Assembly (NCBI RefSeq): GCF_030124325.1
Contig: NZ_JASKLR010000011.1
Location: forward strand, 87,937 to 151,936
Direction of reading: 5' to 3'
Length of the DNA stretch: 64,000 bases
Source of the DNA: Sinorhizobium sp. 8-89
Lineage (GTDB): Bacteria; Pseudomonadota; Alphaproteobacteria; Rhizobiales; Rhizobiaceae
This document shows, in pieces, positions 8,757 to 19,197 of this stretch (position 1 is its first letter; each line of letters begins with the position of its first letter). Below the pieces are notes generated by a model. That model did not search any database. It saw only the letters and a program-made list of their open reading frames with translations, and was not told the DNA's origin. Both the position numbers and the translations under genes were made by a program.

Positions 8757-9760
8757 TGGATGCGACGCTCGCCTTCCCGCTGCTCGTGGGGCTCATCGCC
8801 GTCGCCCTGTTCTTCGACTTCCTCAACGGATTGCACGACGCGGCCAACTCGATCGCGACGATCGTCTCGACCCGCGTCTTGAGACCGCAATATGCGGTCT
8901 TCTGGGCCGCCTTCTTCAACTTCATCGCTTTCCTGTTCTTCGGGCTGCATGTGGCCGAAACGCTCGGGACCGGCATTATCGATCCGGGCATCGTCACGCC
9001 GCAGGTGATCTTCGCGGCGCTGATGGGCGCGATCGTCTGGAACATCGTCACCTGGCTTTTCGGGATTCCTTCAAGTTCGTCCCACGCACTCGTCGGCGGC
9101 CTTGTCGGCGCAGGGCTCGCCAAGACCGGCTTCAGCGCGATCGTCTGGCACGGACTCCTGAAGACGGCGGGGGCGATCGTCATGTCGCCCGCCATCGGTT
9201 TCTTCCTGGCGCTGCTTCTCGTCCTAATCGTGTCCTGGCTCTTCGTGCGCCAGACGCCGTTCGCTGTTGACAGCACCTTCCGGGTGCTGCAGTTCGTCTC
9301 CGCCTCGCTCTATTCGCTCGGGCACGGCGGCAACGACGCGCAGAAGACCATGGGTATCATCGCCGTTCTGCTCTTTTCACAAGGCTATCTCGGGCCGGAG
9401 TTCCACGTGCCTTTCTGGGTGGTCATTACCTGCCAGGCAGCCATCGCGCTCGGCACGCTGTTCGGCGGCTGGAGGATCGTCCACACCATGGGATCGAAGA
9501 TCACCAAGCTCAACCCGATGCAGGGCTTCTGTGCCGAGACGGGCGGTGCCATCACGCTGTTCGGCGCCACCTGGCTCGGGATACCGGTCTCGACCACACA
9601 TACGATCACCGGCGCCATCATCGGTGTCGGGTCGGCACGACGTGTCTCGGCCGTGCGCTGGGGGCTGGCCGGCAACATCGTCATCGCCTGGGTGATCACC
9701 ATGCCGGCGGCTGCCCTGATCGCCGCTCTTAGCTACTTCGTAGTCGACTTGATCGGCTAG
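8756..9760 (+). CDS. pit: Low-affinity inorganic phosphate transporter Pit
   Basis: The inner-membrane permease is 334 aa, built of an inverted duplication. Each half carries the Pit signature: FLNGLHDAANSIATIVSTRV near the N-terminus and YSLGHGGNDAQKTMGI in the second half. Partner motifs are IPSSSSHALVGGL and VSTTHTITGAIIG. About ten hydrophobic segments are visible. The start ATG overlaps the orfA stop codon by one base, so the two are translationally coupled. It imports metal-phosphate by proton symport and should be repressed by PhoB through the upstream box. Confidence 0.95.
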   Translation: MDATLAFPLLVGLIAVALFFDFLNGLHDAANSIATIVSTRVLRPQYAVFWAAFFNFIAFLFFGLHVAETLGTGIIDPGIVTPQVIFAALMGAIVWNIVTWLFGIPSSSSHALVGGLVGAGLAKTGFSAIVWHGLLKTAGAIVMSPAIGFFLALLLVLIVSWLFVRQTPFAVDSTFRVLQFVSASLYSLGHGGNDAQKTMGIIAVLLFSQGYLGPEFHVPFWVVITCQAAIALGTLFGGWRIVHTMGSKITKLNPMQGFCAETGGAITLFGATWLGIPVSTTHTITGAIIGVGSARRVSAVRWGLAGNIVIAWVITMPAAALIAALSYFVVDLIG

Positions 9761-9915
9761 AGCGGGATGAGGAAAAGTGTGAGCGGTTTTTCGCTCGCAT
9801 CCCGCTCTAGCTTATTAGAAGCGTTTATGATTTTAGGTCGATTCGACCTAAAATCATCGTGATCTAAGATAATTCAGGAACGTATAACAGTTTCCCATCC
9901 GGAATAGCGTAGTCT
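9759..9915. repeat. RIME-type composite mosaic repeat
   Basis: Two palindromes lie in tandem. The first begins AGAGCGGGATGAGGAAAAG and ends GCATCCCGCTCT. The second is TGATTTTAGGTCG-ATT-CGACCTAAAATCA (9828-9856). A degenerate trailing part contains GGAACGTATAACAG. This is the most complete copy of the element in the window and could form the 3' end of the orfA-pit transcript. Confidence 0.75.
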
Positions 9916-9985
9916 CAAAGAAACGCCCCAAGTGTCTCCGGTCCTGGACGGCGGTGCTTGATATTCCGCCGCATTGGAACCGGCA

Positions 9986-11128
9986 TCAGTCGCTGAGAGT
10001 GTCGAAGAAATCCTTCATCCGGGCGAAGAAGCCTGTCGATTCCGGATTGTTCTCCTTGGACGAGATCTGCTCGAATTCCTGCAACAGTTCGCGCTGACGC
10101 TTGGTGAGCTTCTGCGGCGTCTCGATCTGGATCTGGATGTAAAGGTCGCCGCTCTGGTTAGAGCGCAGCACCGGCATGCCCTTGCCCTTGAGACGGAACT
10201 GCTTGCCGGCCTGCGTGCCTTCCGGCACGGTCACCCTGGACTTGGTGCCATCGAGCGTCGCCACGTCGAATTTGCCGCCGAGCGCCGCGGTCGTCATCGA
10301 GATCGGCACGCTGCAATAGAGGTCGGCGCCGTCGCGCTGGTAGAATTCGTGCGGTTTGACCGAGAGAAAAATGTAGAGGTCGCCCGCGGGGCCGCCTCGG
10401 AGGCCCGCTTCACCCTCGCCGGAAAGGCGGATGCGCGTCCCGTCCTCGATACCGGCCGGAATGTTGACGGAAAGCGTGCGCTCCTCCATGACCCGGCCCT
10501 GACCGTGGCATTTGGTGCAGGGATCGGTGATCGTCTGGCCGCGGCCGCCGCAGGTCGGGCAGGTCCGCTCGATGGAGAAGAAGCCCTGCGCCGCCCGCAC
10601 GCGGCCCGAGCCCTGACAGGTCGCGCAGGTCTTCGGGCTCGTGCCCGGCTTGGCGCCGCTGCCGCTACAGACGTCGCAGGTGATCGATGTCGGCACCCGG
10701 ATCTGCGCGGTCTTGCCGGAATAGGCCTCCTCGAGCGAGATTTCCATGTTATAGCGAAGATCCGCTCCGCGCTCACGCCCGCCGGAGGAGCGTCGCTGGC
10801 GGCCACCGCCCATCATCTCGCCGAAGATGTCCTCGAAAATGTCCGAGAAGCCGCCGGCGCCGCCGCCCGCGAAACCGTTGCCGAAACCGGCGCCCATACC
10901 GCCCTGCTCGAAAGCAGCGTGACCGTAGCGGTCGTAGGCCGCGCGCTTCTGCGGGTCCTTCAGCGTTTCATAAGCTTCGTTGATATCTTTGAAGGTCTTT
11001 TCCGCTTCCGTGTCGCCCGGGTTCTTGTCCGGATGATATTTCATCGCCAGTTTGCGGAAGGCGCTTTTCAGCTCCTTCTCATCGGCATTTCTCGCAACAC
11101 CAAGCGTTTCGTAAAGATCACGTTTCAT
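9986..11128 (-). CDS. dnaJ: Chaperone DnaJ
   Basis: The Hsp40 co-chaperone (380 aa) stimulates DnaK ATPase activity. It has the J domain with HPD in YHPDKNPGD (about residues 32-40), a Gly/Phe-rich stretch (about 75-115), four CxxCxGxG zinc repeats ([32 protein letters not shown]) and the two-barrel C-terminal substrate domain. It lies 267 bp downstream of dnaK on the same strand. A strong terminator lies between them, so part of its transcription may come from its own promoter or from read-through. Confidence 0.97.
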   Translation of the reverse strand: MKRDLYETLGVARNADEKELKSAFRKLAMKYHPDKNPGDTEAEKTFKDINEAYETLKDPQKRAAYDRYGHAAFEQGGMGAGFGNGFAGGGAGGFSDIFEDIFGEMMGGGRQRRSSGGRERGADLRYNMEISLEEAYSGKTAQIRVPTSITCDVCSGSGAKPGTSPKTCATCQGSGRVRAAQGFFSIERTCPTCGGRGQTITDPCTKCHGQGRVMEERTLSVNIPAGIEDGTRIRLSGEGEAGLRGGPAGDLYIFLSVKPHEFYQRDGADLYCSVPISMTTAALGGKFDVATLDGTKSRVTVPEGTQAGKQFRLKGKGMPVLRSNQSGDLYIQIQIETPQKLTKRQRELLQEFEQISSKENNPESTGFFARMKDFFDTLSD

Positions 11129-11341
11129 GCTTCAAAGATTGTCCCGTTGACAAGGCGTGCCAGCGCGGGGTTCCGGCGGCTGCTGCCTGATTATCTTGCC
11201 ACAGGATTTAGTAAACCTTGAAGCGTGATACCATAGCCAACTCGGGCTAGGCGTGGTTTTTTGTCGAAAAATGGCGCGCATCCGGGCCGTTGCGTGGTCG
11301 TCCGCATCCGTCGACTGGGGGTAGGCGGCCGTGCGGGCAAC

Positions 11342-11370
11342 AAAAAAGCCCGGGATCGCTCCCGGGCTCC
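11342..11370 (-). terminator. Rho-independent terminator after dnaK
   Basis: On the minus strand GAGCCCGGGAGCGATCCCGG folds into a GC-rich hairpin followed by CTTTTTTG, 25 bases past the dnaK stop codon. It would attenuate transcription into dnaJ. Confidence 0.88.
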
Positions 11371-11395
11371 TCAAATGTAAGGTTCGAAAGAGACG

Positions 11396-13318
<1,923 letters not shown>

Positions 13319-13428
13319 GTCGTTCTCTCCTTGCAGCGGACTGTCGGAACCCGGTCAGGCATTCGTAGGACAGCCCCTAACGGGATGGTCTTAGATTTCA
13401 TCGCAGCCGCAGCTGCGTCGATGCGGCG

Positions 13429-13459
13429 TATATAAGGACCGGCGTTTCGGACTGCAAGG
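13429..13459 (-). promoter_or_regulatory. Candidate RpoH (sigma-32-type) heat-shock promoter for dnaK
   Basis: On the minus strand CCTTGCA (13453-13459) is followed after about 16 bases by CTTATATA (13431-13438). This resembles the CTTGAA / CCTATAT pattern of alphaproteobacterial RpoH promoters. It lies about 110 bases before dnaK, leaving a leader of about 100 nt. Confidence 0.55.
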
Positions 13460-13578
13460 CATTCTGCGGGGGGATCAGGGGCAAAAGCAAGTGCTCTTGC
13501 TGGTGCGTTGAAGCGATATTGGCACGGGGCCTCAGCGCCGTCGGCGAATCCGGTCGTAAGGCGCGGTGGCGCCACGGC

Positions 13579-15816
13579 TCAACCGCCCGTCAGCAAGTCG
13601 AAAAGCGTCGTCCGGCGGGTCGCTCCGGTCGTCTCGCCGACGCCTGCGGGCGGGATGGGGCCGCCGGCATTCTGTTCGTTGACCGGCCGCACCTCATCGA
13701 TGGCCGCCGTGCCGTCCACGCTTGCCGGGCGTTCTGGGAAGGCATTGGGATTCCCGCTTGGGAAACCGTCCGGAACTGCGCCGCCGCCTGCGACAGCGCC
13801 ACCGTCGTCGAAGACCGGTTGGACGCCGGTGGTCCCGAACAGCGGCGAAGGTGAGAGGCCCTCGTGGGCCGCGGCCATGAAATCATGCCAGGCCTTGGCG
13901 GGAAGCCCGCCTCCGGTCACCTTCTTCATCGACTTGCCGTCGTCGTTGCCGAACCAGACGCCGGTCGTCAGATTGGATGTGTAGCCGACGAAGAGCGCGT
14001 CGCGGAAGGATTGCGTCGTGCCGGTTTTTCCGGCCGCCTCCCAGCCTTTCAGGCGCGCCTTCTTGCCGGTTCCGTTCGTCAGCACCCGCACCATCATCTG
14101 GTTCATTTCGCTGACGATCGCCGGGTCGAGCACCCGCGGGGGATTATCGTAGGTATTTTCATAAAGCACGGTACCATCGGCGGTGGAGATGCGGCGGATG
14201 ACGTGCGGGGTCGCCTTGAAGCCGCCATTCATGAAGGGTGCGTAGGAGGAGGTGAGTTCGACGAGGCTGACTTCCGACGTTCCGAGAGCGATCGAGGCGT
14301 TTGCCTGCATCTCCGAATCGATCCCGAGCCGATGCGCGAGCTTGACCACATTCTGCGGGCCGACTTCCATGACGAGCTGGGCCGCGATCGTATTCAGCGA
14401 ATTGGCAAGCGCGTCGGTAAGCGTCACCTCGCCGCGATATTTCTGGTCGTAGTTTTCCGGTGTCCAGTTCCCGATCCTGACCGGCGCGTCATTTCGGACG
14501 GACATCGGCGTGCGGCCGATTTCGAGGGCTGCCGCGTAAACGAAGGGTTTGAAGGCGGAGCCCGGCTGGCGTTTGGCCTTGGAGGCGCGGTCGAACTGGC
14601 TTTCGGCATAATCGCGGCCGCCGACCAGCGCCCGGATCGCGCCGGTGCCGTCGATCGACACGAGGGCGGCTTGAGAGGCGTTGAGCTTGCCGCCGTCTGC
14701 ATCGAGCGCCGCGGCGATCGCTTCCTCGGCCTTCTTCTCGAGCGTGAGATCGATCGTCGTGTCGATCACCAGATCCTGGCTGATTTCGCCGATCATCCCG
14801 GGGAGCTGGTCCATGATCATGTCGGCGACGTAGTGTTCGGCGCCGGACCAGAAACTCTTGGCCTTGGTGGGCGTCTGCGACATCGCCGTCTTGATTTCGG
14901 CATCGGTGACGAAGCCTTCTTCGCGCATCGCGCCGAGCACAAGCTGCGCACGTTCCTCCGCCGCTTCCGGGTCGCGCGCCGGCGACAGCCGCGAAGGCGC
15001 CTTCAGGAGCCCAGCGAGCAGCGCCGCCTCGCCGAGATTGACGTCGCGGGCCGACTTGTTGAAGTAGCGCCGCGACGCCGCCTCGACGCCATAGGCGTTG
15101 GAACCGAAGAACACGCGGTTGAGATACATCGCGAGGATCTGGTCCTTGGAGTATTTCTGCTCCAGCCAGAAGGCGAGCAGCACTTCCTGGACCTTGCGTT
15201 CCAGTGTGCGCTCGGGCGAGAGGAACAGGTTCTTGGCGAGCTGCTGCGTCAATGTCGAGCCACCCTGGACCATGCGGCCGCTCATCAGATTGGTCAGCAT
15301 GGCGCGGGCAAGGCCCAACGGATCGACGCCGAAATGCGAATAGAACCGGCGATCCTCGATGGCGATCACCGCCTGCGGAATGTAGGGGGACATGGTTTCG
15401 AGCGAGAGCGCCTCGCCGCCCGTCGCGCCGCGGTTGGCGATGATGTCGCCGTTGACCGAAAGGAGTTTCACGTTCGGCGGCCGGTCGGGGATCGACCAGC
15501 TCGTCGCGCTCGGCATCCGCGCGCCGTAATAGAGCACGAGACCGCCGACTCCGATTGCGCCCCAAATGCCGAGCACGACGCACCAGTAGGCGAGCCTGCG
15601 GACAAGGCCGAAAAAGCCGCCGCCGCTGGACTTGGAGCGGCCCCGGCCGCCGCGTTTGCCGCGGGTCTTTCGCTTGCCGGCTTCGGACTTGCCGCGGGCG
15701 GGCCGACGGGCGCTGCCGCTCACGCGATCGCTCGCCTCGATACGCAACTCGTCGTCATCGCTGTCGCCGTCGAAGGAAGGTTCGATCCGTTGTCCTGATT
15801 TGCCGCGTGCTGCCAT
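13579..15816 (-). CDS. Class A penicillin-binding protein (PBP1A family)
   Basis: This bifunctional peptidoglycan synthase is 745 aa with the chosen start. A basic cytoplasmic N-terminus precedes a membrane anchor (about 75-98). The glycosyltransferase domain has EDRRFYSHFGVDP (catalytic Glu near 154) and GGSTLTQQLAKNLFLS. The transpeptidase domain has the active-site Ser in SAFK (near 420), SLN (near 473) and KTGTT (near 596). The C-terminal tail is Gly/Pro-rich. A TTG start at 15882 would add 22 residues, but the ATG at 15816 begins the basic MAARGKSGQR segment. It makes glycan strands and cross-links them in the periplasm. Confidence 0.93.
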   Translation of the reverse strand: MAARGKSGQRIEPSFDGDSDDDELRIEASDRVSGSARRPARGKSEAGKRKTRGKRGGRGRSKSSGGGFFGLVRRLAYWCVVLGIWGAIGVGGLVLYYGARMPSATSWSIPDRPPNVKLLSVNGDIIANRGATGGEALSLETMSPYIPQAVIAIEDRRFYSHFGVDPLGLARAMLTNLMSGRMVQGGSTLTQQLAKNLFLSPERTLERKVQEVLLAFWLEQKYSKDQILAMYLNRVFFGSNAYGVEAASRRYFNKSARDVNLGEAALLAGLLKAPSRLSPARDPEAAEERAQLVLGAMREEGFVTDAEIKTAMSQTPTKAKSFWSGAEHYVADMIMDQLPGMIGEISQDLVIDTTIDLTLEKKAEEAIAAALDADGGKLNASQAALVSIDGTGAIRALVGGRDYAESQFDRASKAKRQPGSAFKPFVYAAALEIGRTPMSVRNDAPVRIGNWTPENYDQKYRGEVTLTDALANSLNTIAAQLVMEVGPQNVVKLAHRLGIDSEMQANASIALGTSEVSLVELTSSYAPFMNGGFKATPHVIRRISTADGTVLYENTYDNPPRVLDPAIVSEMNQMMVRVLTNGTGKKARLKGWEAAGKTGTTQSFRDALFVGYTSNLTTGVWFGNDDGKSMKKVTGGGLPAKAWHDFMAAAHEGLSPSPLFGTTGVQPVFDDGGAVAGGGAVPDGFPSGNPNAFPERPASVDGTAAIDEVRPVNEQNAGGPIPPAGVGETTGATRRTTLFDLLTGG

Positions 15817-16068
15817 GCCGGAAGGAACTATCCCTTTGAGGTCCGATCCGTCATCGCTCAGAAGCGATTCCCGGCGGCGCAATTCCTGTCATGCGGTTCG
15901 AGCCAATCTGCCCGCACGTGCCGATGCGTTGGACTCTAAATGCGGCAATTTAAGGGGGAGTTAAGAGCTGCTGAACAACAGGGACGGTCGTCTCGATTTC
16001 CGGAAAGCGCAGATTCTGCCGCGACAGATTTCAGCCCCGCGTTGCCATCTCGCCCTGCGTCCAACGCA

Positions 16069-16099
16069 TTGCTGCATTGCAGCATTAGCGGTATTAAAT
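16069..16099 (+). promoter_or_regulatory. Candidate sigma-70 promoter for the downstream sRNA
   Basis: TTGCTG (16069-16074), a 17-bp spacer, then TATTAAAT (16092-16099). The expected start of transcription is near 16105. A start some 15 nt further downstream would better fit the length I recall for the alpha-r14 RNA family. Confidence 0.4.
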
Positions 16100-16105
16100 C
16101 AGACT

Positions 16106-16245
16106 AAATGATTTATCTTGAACTCATCGAAGCGCTGCACCTCCTCCCGCGGCGCCCGATGCGGATCGGTTTCACTCCTCCTCCCAGGAACCGATCGAAT
16201 TCAAGGACCCCGAGCCACCTCCTCCCGGCTCGGGGTCTTTTTGTA
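16106..16245 (+). ncRNA. Structured trans-acting sRNA with three anti-Shine-Dalgarno loops (alpha-r14/NfeR1-like)
   Basis: Three consecutive stem-loops each expose CCTCCTCCC. The first has stem GCGCTGC/GCGGCGC (16132-16155) and the second GATCGGTTTC/GGAACCGATC (16164-16197). The third, CCCCGAGCC/GGCTCGGGG (16208-16235), is followed by TCTTTTTG and is also the terminator. Repeated CCUCCUCCC loops are the hallmark of the alpha-r14 family of rhizobial sRNAs, which includes S. meliloti NfeR1 and base-pairs with ribosome sites of transporter mRNAs. No reading frame competes. The 5' end is uncertain by about 15 nt. Confidence 0.85.
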
Positions 16246-16296
16246 TCCGCCTGCTGCATGTTCCCTTAATCCCGGCGCCGGTATATCAGGTTGCTC

Positions 16297-17184
16297 ATGA
16301 AATCCAGGGCAAACGGCTACGTCTTCGCGCTTGCTGCGATCGTCATTTTCGCGATCCAGGACGGCATCTCCAAACATCTTGGCACCCTCTATCCGCCGGT
16401 CTTCGTGTCCATGATCCGCTATTGGGCCTTCGCCGCCTTTGCCGTCGCCCTGGCGGCGCGGGCGCAAGGCGGGCTGAAGGCCACGATCGTGACGAAGAAG
16501 CCGGCGCTGCAGGTGCTTCGCGGCGTGCTGCTACCAGCGCAGATCGTGGTCGTGATCACAGCCTTCACCGTCGTCGGCCTGGCGCATTCGCAGGCGATTC
16601 TGGCGGCTACCCCGCTCTTCGTTGCGCTCCTGTCCATGCCGCTTCTTGGCGAGCGCGTCGGCTGGCGGCGCTGGGCTGCGATTTCGGCAGGGCTTGTCGG
16701 CGTGCTTCTGATCCTGAAGCCACAGCGGGGCACCTTCGACACGAGCTTTCTGCTGCCGCTCTCGGCGGCGCTGATGTTTGCGATCTACATTATCACGACC
16801 CGACTGGTCAGCCGCGCCGATTCGGCGATGACAAGCTTCTTCTATACCGGCATGATCGGCGCCGTTGCGATCAGCCTCGTCGGCCCGTTCTTCTGGACGG
16901 CGCTGGCGCCGACCGATTGGGTCTGGATGCTGCTGCTCTGCATCACCGGGACCTCCAGCCACTATTTCCTGATTCGTGCCTATGACATGCTCGATGCCGT
17001 CGCCGTCCAGCCGCTCACTTATCTGCAACTCGTCTTCGCTTCGATTATGGGCGTCACCATCTTCGGTGAGACGCTGACGACAAATATGATCCTCGGCTCG
17101 ATCCTTGTTGTCGCGGCCGGCATCTTTACCGTCTGGCGCGAGCACGTGGTTGCAAGGCGCAAGGCCGGCCTGCCGCCGCAGTGA
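16297..17184 (+). CDS. DMT superfamily (EamA) transporter
   Basis: This inner-membrane protein of 295 aa has about ten hydrophobic segments arranged as two EamA repeats. The conserved features are the N-terminal FAIQDGISKHLG, the mid-protein QAILAATPLFVALLS with LGERVGWRRW, and the second-repeat PLTYLQLVFASIMGVTIFGE. Members export amino acids, nucleotide derivatives or other metabolites; the substrate here is unknown. The ATG at 16297 lies about 50 bp after the sRNA terminator, so it needs its own promoter or read-through. Confidence 0.87.
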   Translation: MKSRANGYVFALAAIVIFAIQDGISKHLGTLYPPVFVSMIRYWAFAAFAVALAARAQGGLKATIVTKKPALQVLRGVLLPAQIVVVITAFTVVGLAHSQAILAATPLFVALLSMPLLGERVGWRRWAAISAGLVGVLLILKPQRGTFDTSFLLPLSAALMFAIYIITTRLVSRADSAMTSFFYTGMIGAVAISLVGPFFWTALAPTDWVWMLLLCITGTSSHYFLIRAYDMLDAVAVQPLTYLQLVFASIMGVTIFGETLTTNMILGSILVVAAGIFTVWREHVVARRKAGLPPQ

Positions 17185-17292
17185 TCCCGTATCGGCTTCA
17201 AATCGCCTTTCGCGATCAGGTGAACTCTTCCCTTGCCTTCTGGCTGCCACTTGCCGGGCTTTGAATAGGCGTCCGGTGAAAGGGAGAAGGCG

Positions 17293-17787
17293 ATGAAGGT
17301 TTGTTTGACGGCAGCGCTCGCGCTTGCAGCCCTTGCGGTGGCGAAGACCGAAGTCTCGGCGGAAGAAGTGGTCGCCGCTTATGTCGACGATCGGTCCGAC
17401 GGCGCCGCACTTGTGCGTTCGCTCTACAATGCGATCAACCGGAAGGAATATGCCCGCGCCTATGGTTATTTCGCCGAGACACAGCCTGTCGGCGGTTTCG
17501 CGGATTTCTCGCGCGGCTATGCGAACACGATTTCGGTCGAGGTCAGGATTGGAAAGGTGACGACCGAGGGTGCTGCCGGCAGCGTCTACGCCGCCATTCC
17601 CGTTGCGGTCAAATCTATCGAGCGGCCGACAAAAACTCGCTTGTTTGCAGGTTGCTATGTTGCCCGCATCATCAATCCGGCGCAGCAGGCGCCGCCCTTC
17701 ACGCCCTATCAGATCGAGGCGGCCCGCCTCAAGGAGGTGGAAGGACCGATCGAGCAGGCGATACCCGCCGTTTGCGACGTGCCCTAA
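17293..17787 (+). CDS. Hypothetical secreted protein
   Basis: I do not recognise a family. The 164-aa product has a signal peptide (hydrophobic 3-17, cleavage near VSA-EE). The mature domain has an NTF2/DUF4878-like look, with ALVRSLYNAINRKEYARAYGYF followed by a beta-rich half containing two Cys (GCYVARI and the C-terminal PAVCDVP) that could form a disulfide. AGGGAGAAGGCG precedes the ATG. It is followed by a strong bidirectional terminator, so it appears to be monocistronic. Confidence 0.75.
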   Translation: MKVCLTAALALAALAVAKTEVSAEEVVAAYVDDRSDGAALVRSLYNAINRKEYARAYGYFAETQPVGGFADFSRGYANTISVEVRIGKVTTEGAAGSVYAAIPVAVKSIERPTKTRLFAGCYVARIINPAQQAPPFTPYQIEAARLKEVEGPIEQAIPAVCDVP

Positions 17788-17849
17788 TGCATGTCGCCCG
17801 AAAGCGCGCGGCGGTTTCGGGACAACGACATGCACGCAAACTAAGACTT

Positions 17850-17880
17850 AAAGCGCGTCGCCTTGAATGCGACGCGCTTT
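17850..17880. terminator. Bidirectional hairpin terminator
   Basis: Arms AAAGCGCGTCGC and GCGACGCGCTTT around a 7-base loop lie between two convergent genes. A-rich and T-rich flanks allow termination in both directions. Confidence 0.8.
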
Positions 17881-17907
17881 CGTCGCCTCTCTATCGCGCG
17901 GTAGGCT

Positions 17908-18858
17908 CTACGGCATTCCGCCGTTTCGCTGCGCCAGGAAGCGCGAGCGCTCGTAAATCAGGATGACTACGAGCGCCATGACGAACGGCACGATCAAGTA
18001 GAGCAGCCGGAAGATCGCGAGTGCCGCCAGAACGTCTGCCGGATCCATCTCAGGAAGCGCTGCGATGAAGACGAGCTCGAGCACGCCGAGGCCGCCAGGC
18101 GCGTGCGACAGCAACGCTGCCGAGAAGGACGCCAGGAAGATCCCGAGAATCACCACGTAGCCGGGATTGCCGGTCTGCGGCAGGGCGAAGTAGATGATTC
18201 CGGCGGCGCCGAGCAGTTCGACGGGAGCGATCACCAATTGCCTGAAGACGATCGAGGACCGTGGATAGTGAAGCTGGAACCAGCGCGTGCGAATCGGCCG
18301 AAGTCCGATCAGGCTGCCGAGCACGTAAAGCCCGACGAGCGCGAGGATGACGACGCCGGTCGTCAGCGACATCTCGATCGGCAGGAATTCCGCAAAGCGC
18401 TCGATGATGTCCGGCTTCGCCAGGAGAACGATCGCCGACAACATCAGCGTGCCGAGCGTGAAGGTGAAGGAGCAGAAGGCGACCAGAACGCCGACCTCGC
18501 CGGCCGTCAGGCCCTTCGAGCGGTAGGCCCGGTAGCGCACCACGGCGCCTGAAAACACCGATGCGCCGAAATTATGCGACAGCGCATAGGTCGTGAACGA
18601 GCAGACCGTGATGAACCAGATGGAAATGTGGTGGTGGCCGAGATGGTCGAGTGCGAGCTTGTCATAGGCCGCAAGTGCCGCGTAGGCGACAAGCGTCGCG
18701 CCAATGGCCAGTAGCCAGCTTCCAAGCGAGATCGCCTGGAAGCTTGCGATGAACTCATCGACGGAAAGACCTCGCAGCTCGTGGTAGAGCGCATTGACCG
18801 AGAACAGGATCGCCGCCAGTCCGACGATAGGCCAGAAATAGGCTTTCAACCTTTTCAT
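17908..18858 (-). CDS. YbhN/UPF0104-family integral membrane protein
   Basis: The product is 316 aa with about eight transmembrane segments. Family marks are LSHNFGASVFSGAVVRYRAYRSKGLTAGEV in the first half and LSHAPGGLGVLELVFIAALP in the second, the pattern of the lysylphosphatidylglycerol-synthetase-type transmembrane (LPG_synthase_TM) family. No soluble aminoacyl-transferase domain is attached, so lysyl-lipid synthesis by this protein alone is unlikely. Its role, perhaps lipid flipping, is not established. Confidence 0.85.
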   Translation of the reverse strand: MKRLKAYFWPIVGLAAILFSVNALYHELRGLSVDEFIASFQAISLGSWLLAIGATLVAYAALAAYDKLALDHLGHHHISIWFITVCSFTTYALSHNFGASVFSGAVVRYRAYRSKGLTAGEVGVLVAFCSFTFTLGTLMLSAIVLLAKPDIIERFAEFLPIEMSLTTGVVILALVGLYVLGSLIGLRPIRTRWFQLHYPRSSIVFRQLVIAPVELLGAAGIIYFALPQTGNPGYVVILGIFLASFSAALLSHAPGGLGVLELVFIAALPEMDPADVLAALAIFRLLYLIVPFVMALVVILIYERSRFLAQRNGGMP

Positions 18859-19197
18859 GCCGGCGCCAGGGTGTTCCTGGAGGCGAGGTTGGCGGGGGAC
18901 CTCGGAGGATGGCGAAGAATGCCATCCCAGTCTCGCATTCTAAAAGCACCGCGTCCGGAACGCGATGTCTCGGTCCTCGACCTTGCCAACAGCCCATTTC
19001 CCTATTCTGATTGTTTTGTGAAAAGGGAAACATCCCGTAGCCGTGAGGTCAAGCAGCGATGACCGGATTCCTACACGCATCAGGGAAATCGCGACGGGGC
19101 TGAAGGCAGGGGGAGCGAACGCCAGGACGAGGCGATCCGGCTTTGCGGTCCCATCGCAAACCGTGGGGGAACGTCCGCCACGGTTTGCCAGAGCAAA
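18859..19197. other. Intergenic region with one strong inverted repeat
   Basis: No credible gene was found in these 339 bases. At 19156-19188 an 11-bp perfect inverted repeat (GCAAACCGTGG / CCACGGTTTGC, 11-base loop) lies 10 bases beyond the stop of the M20 peptidase gene. It probably forms its 3' hairpin, although there is no U-run. Confidence 0.6.

Noticed and set aside
13864..15798. Very long open frame (644 codons) antisense to the penicillin-binding protein gene
   Set aside because: It mirrors the coding frame in high-GC DNA, has a biased composition rich in Arg, Gly and His, and shows no domain. Similar mirrors occur opposite dnaK, dnaJ, smeB, the dehydrogenase and the amidase.
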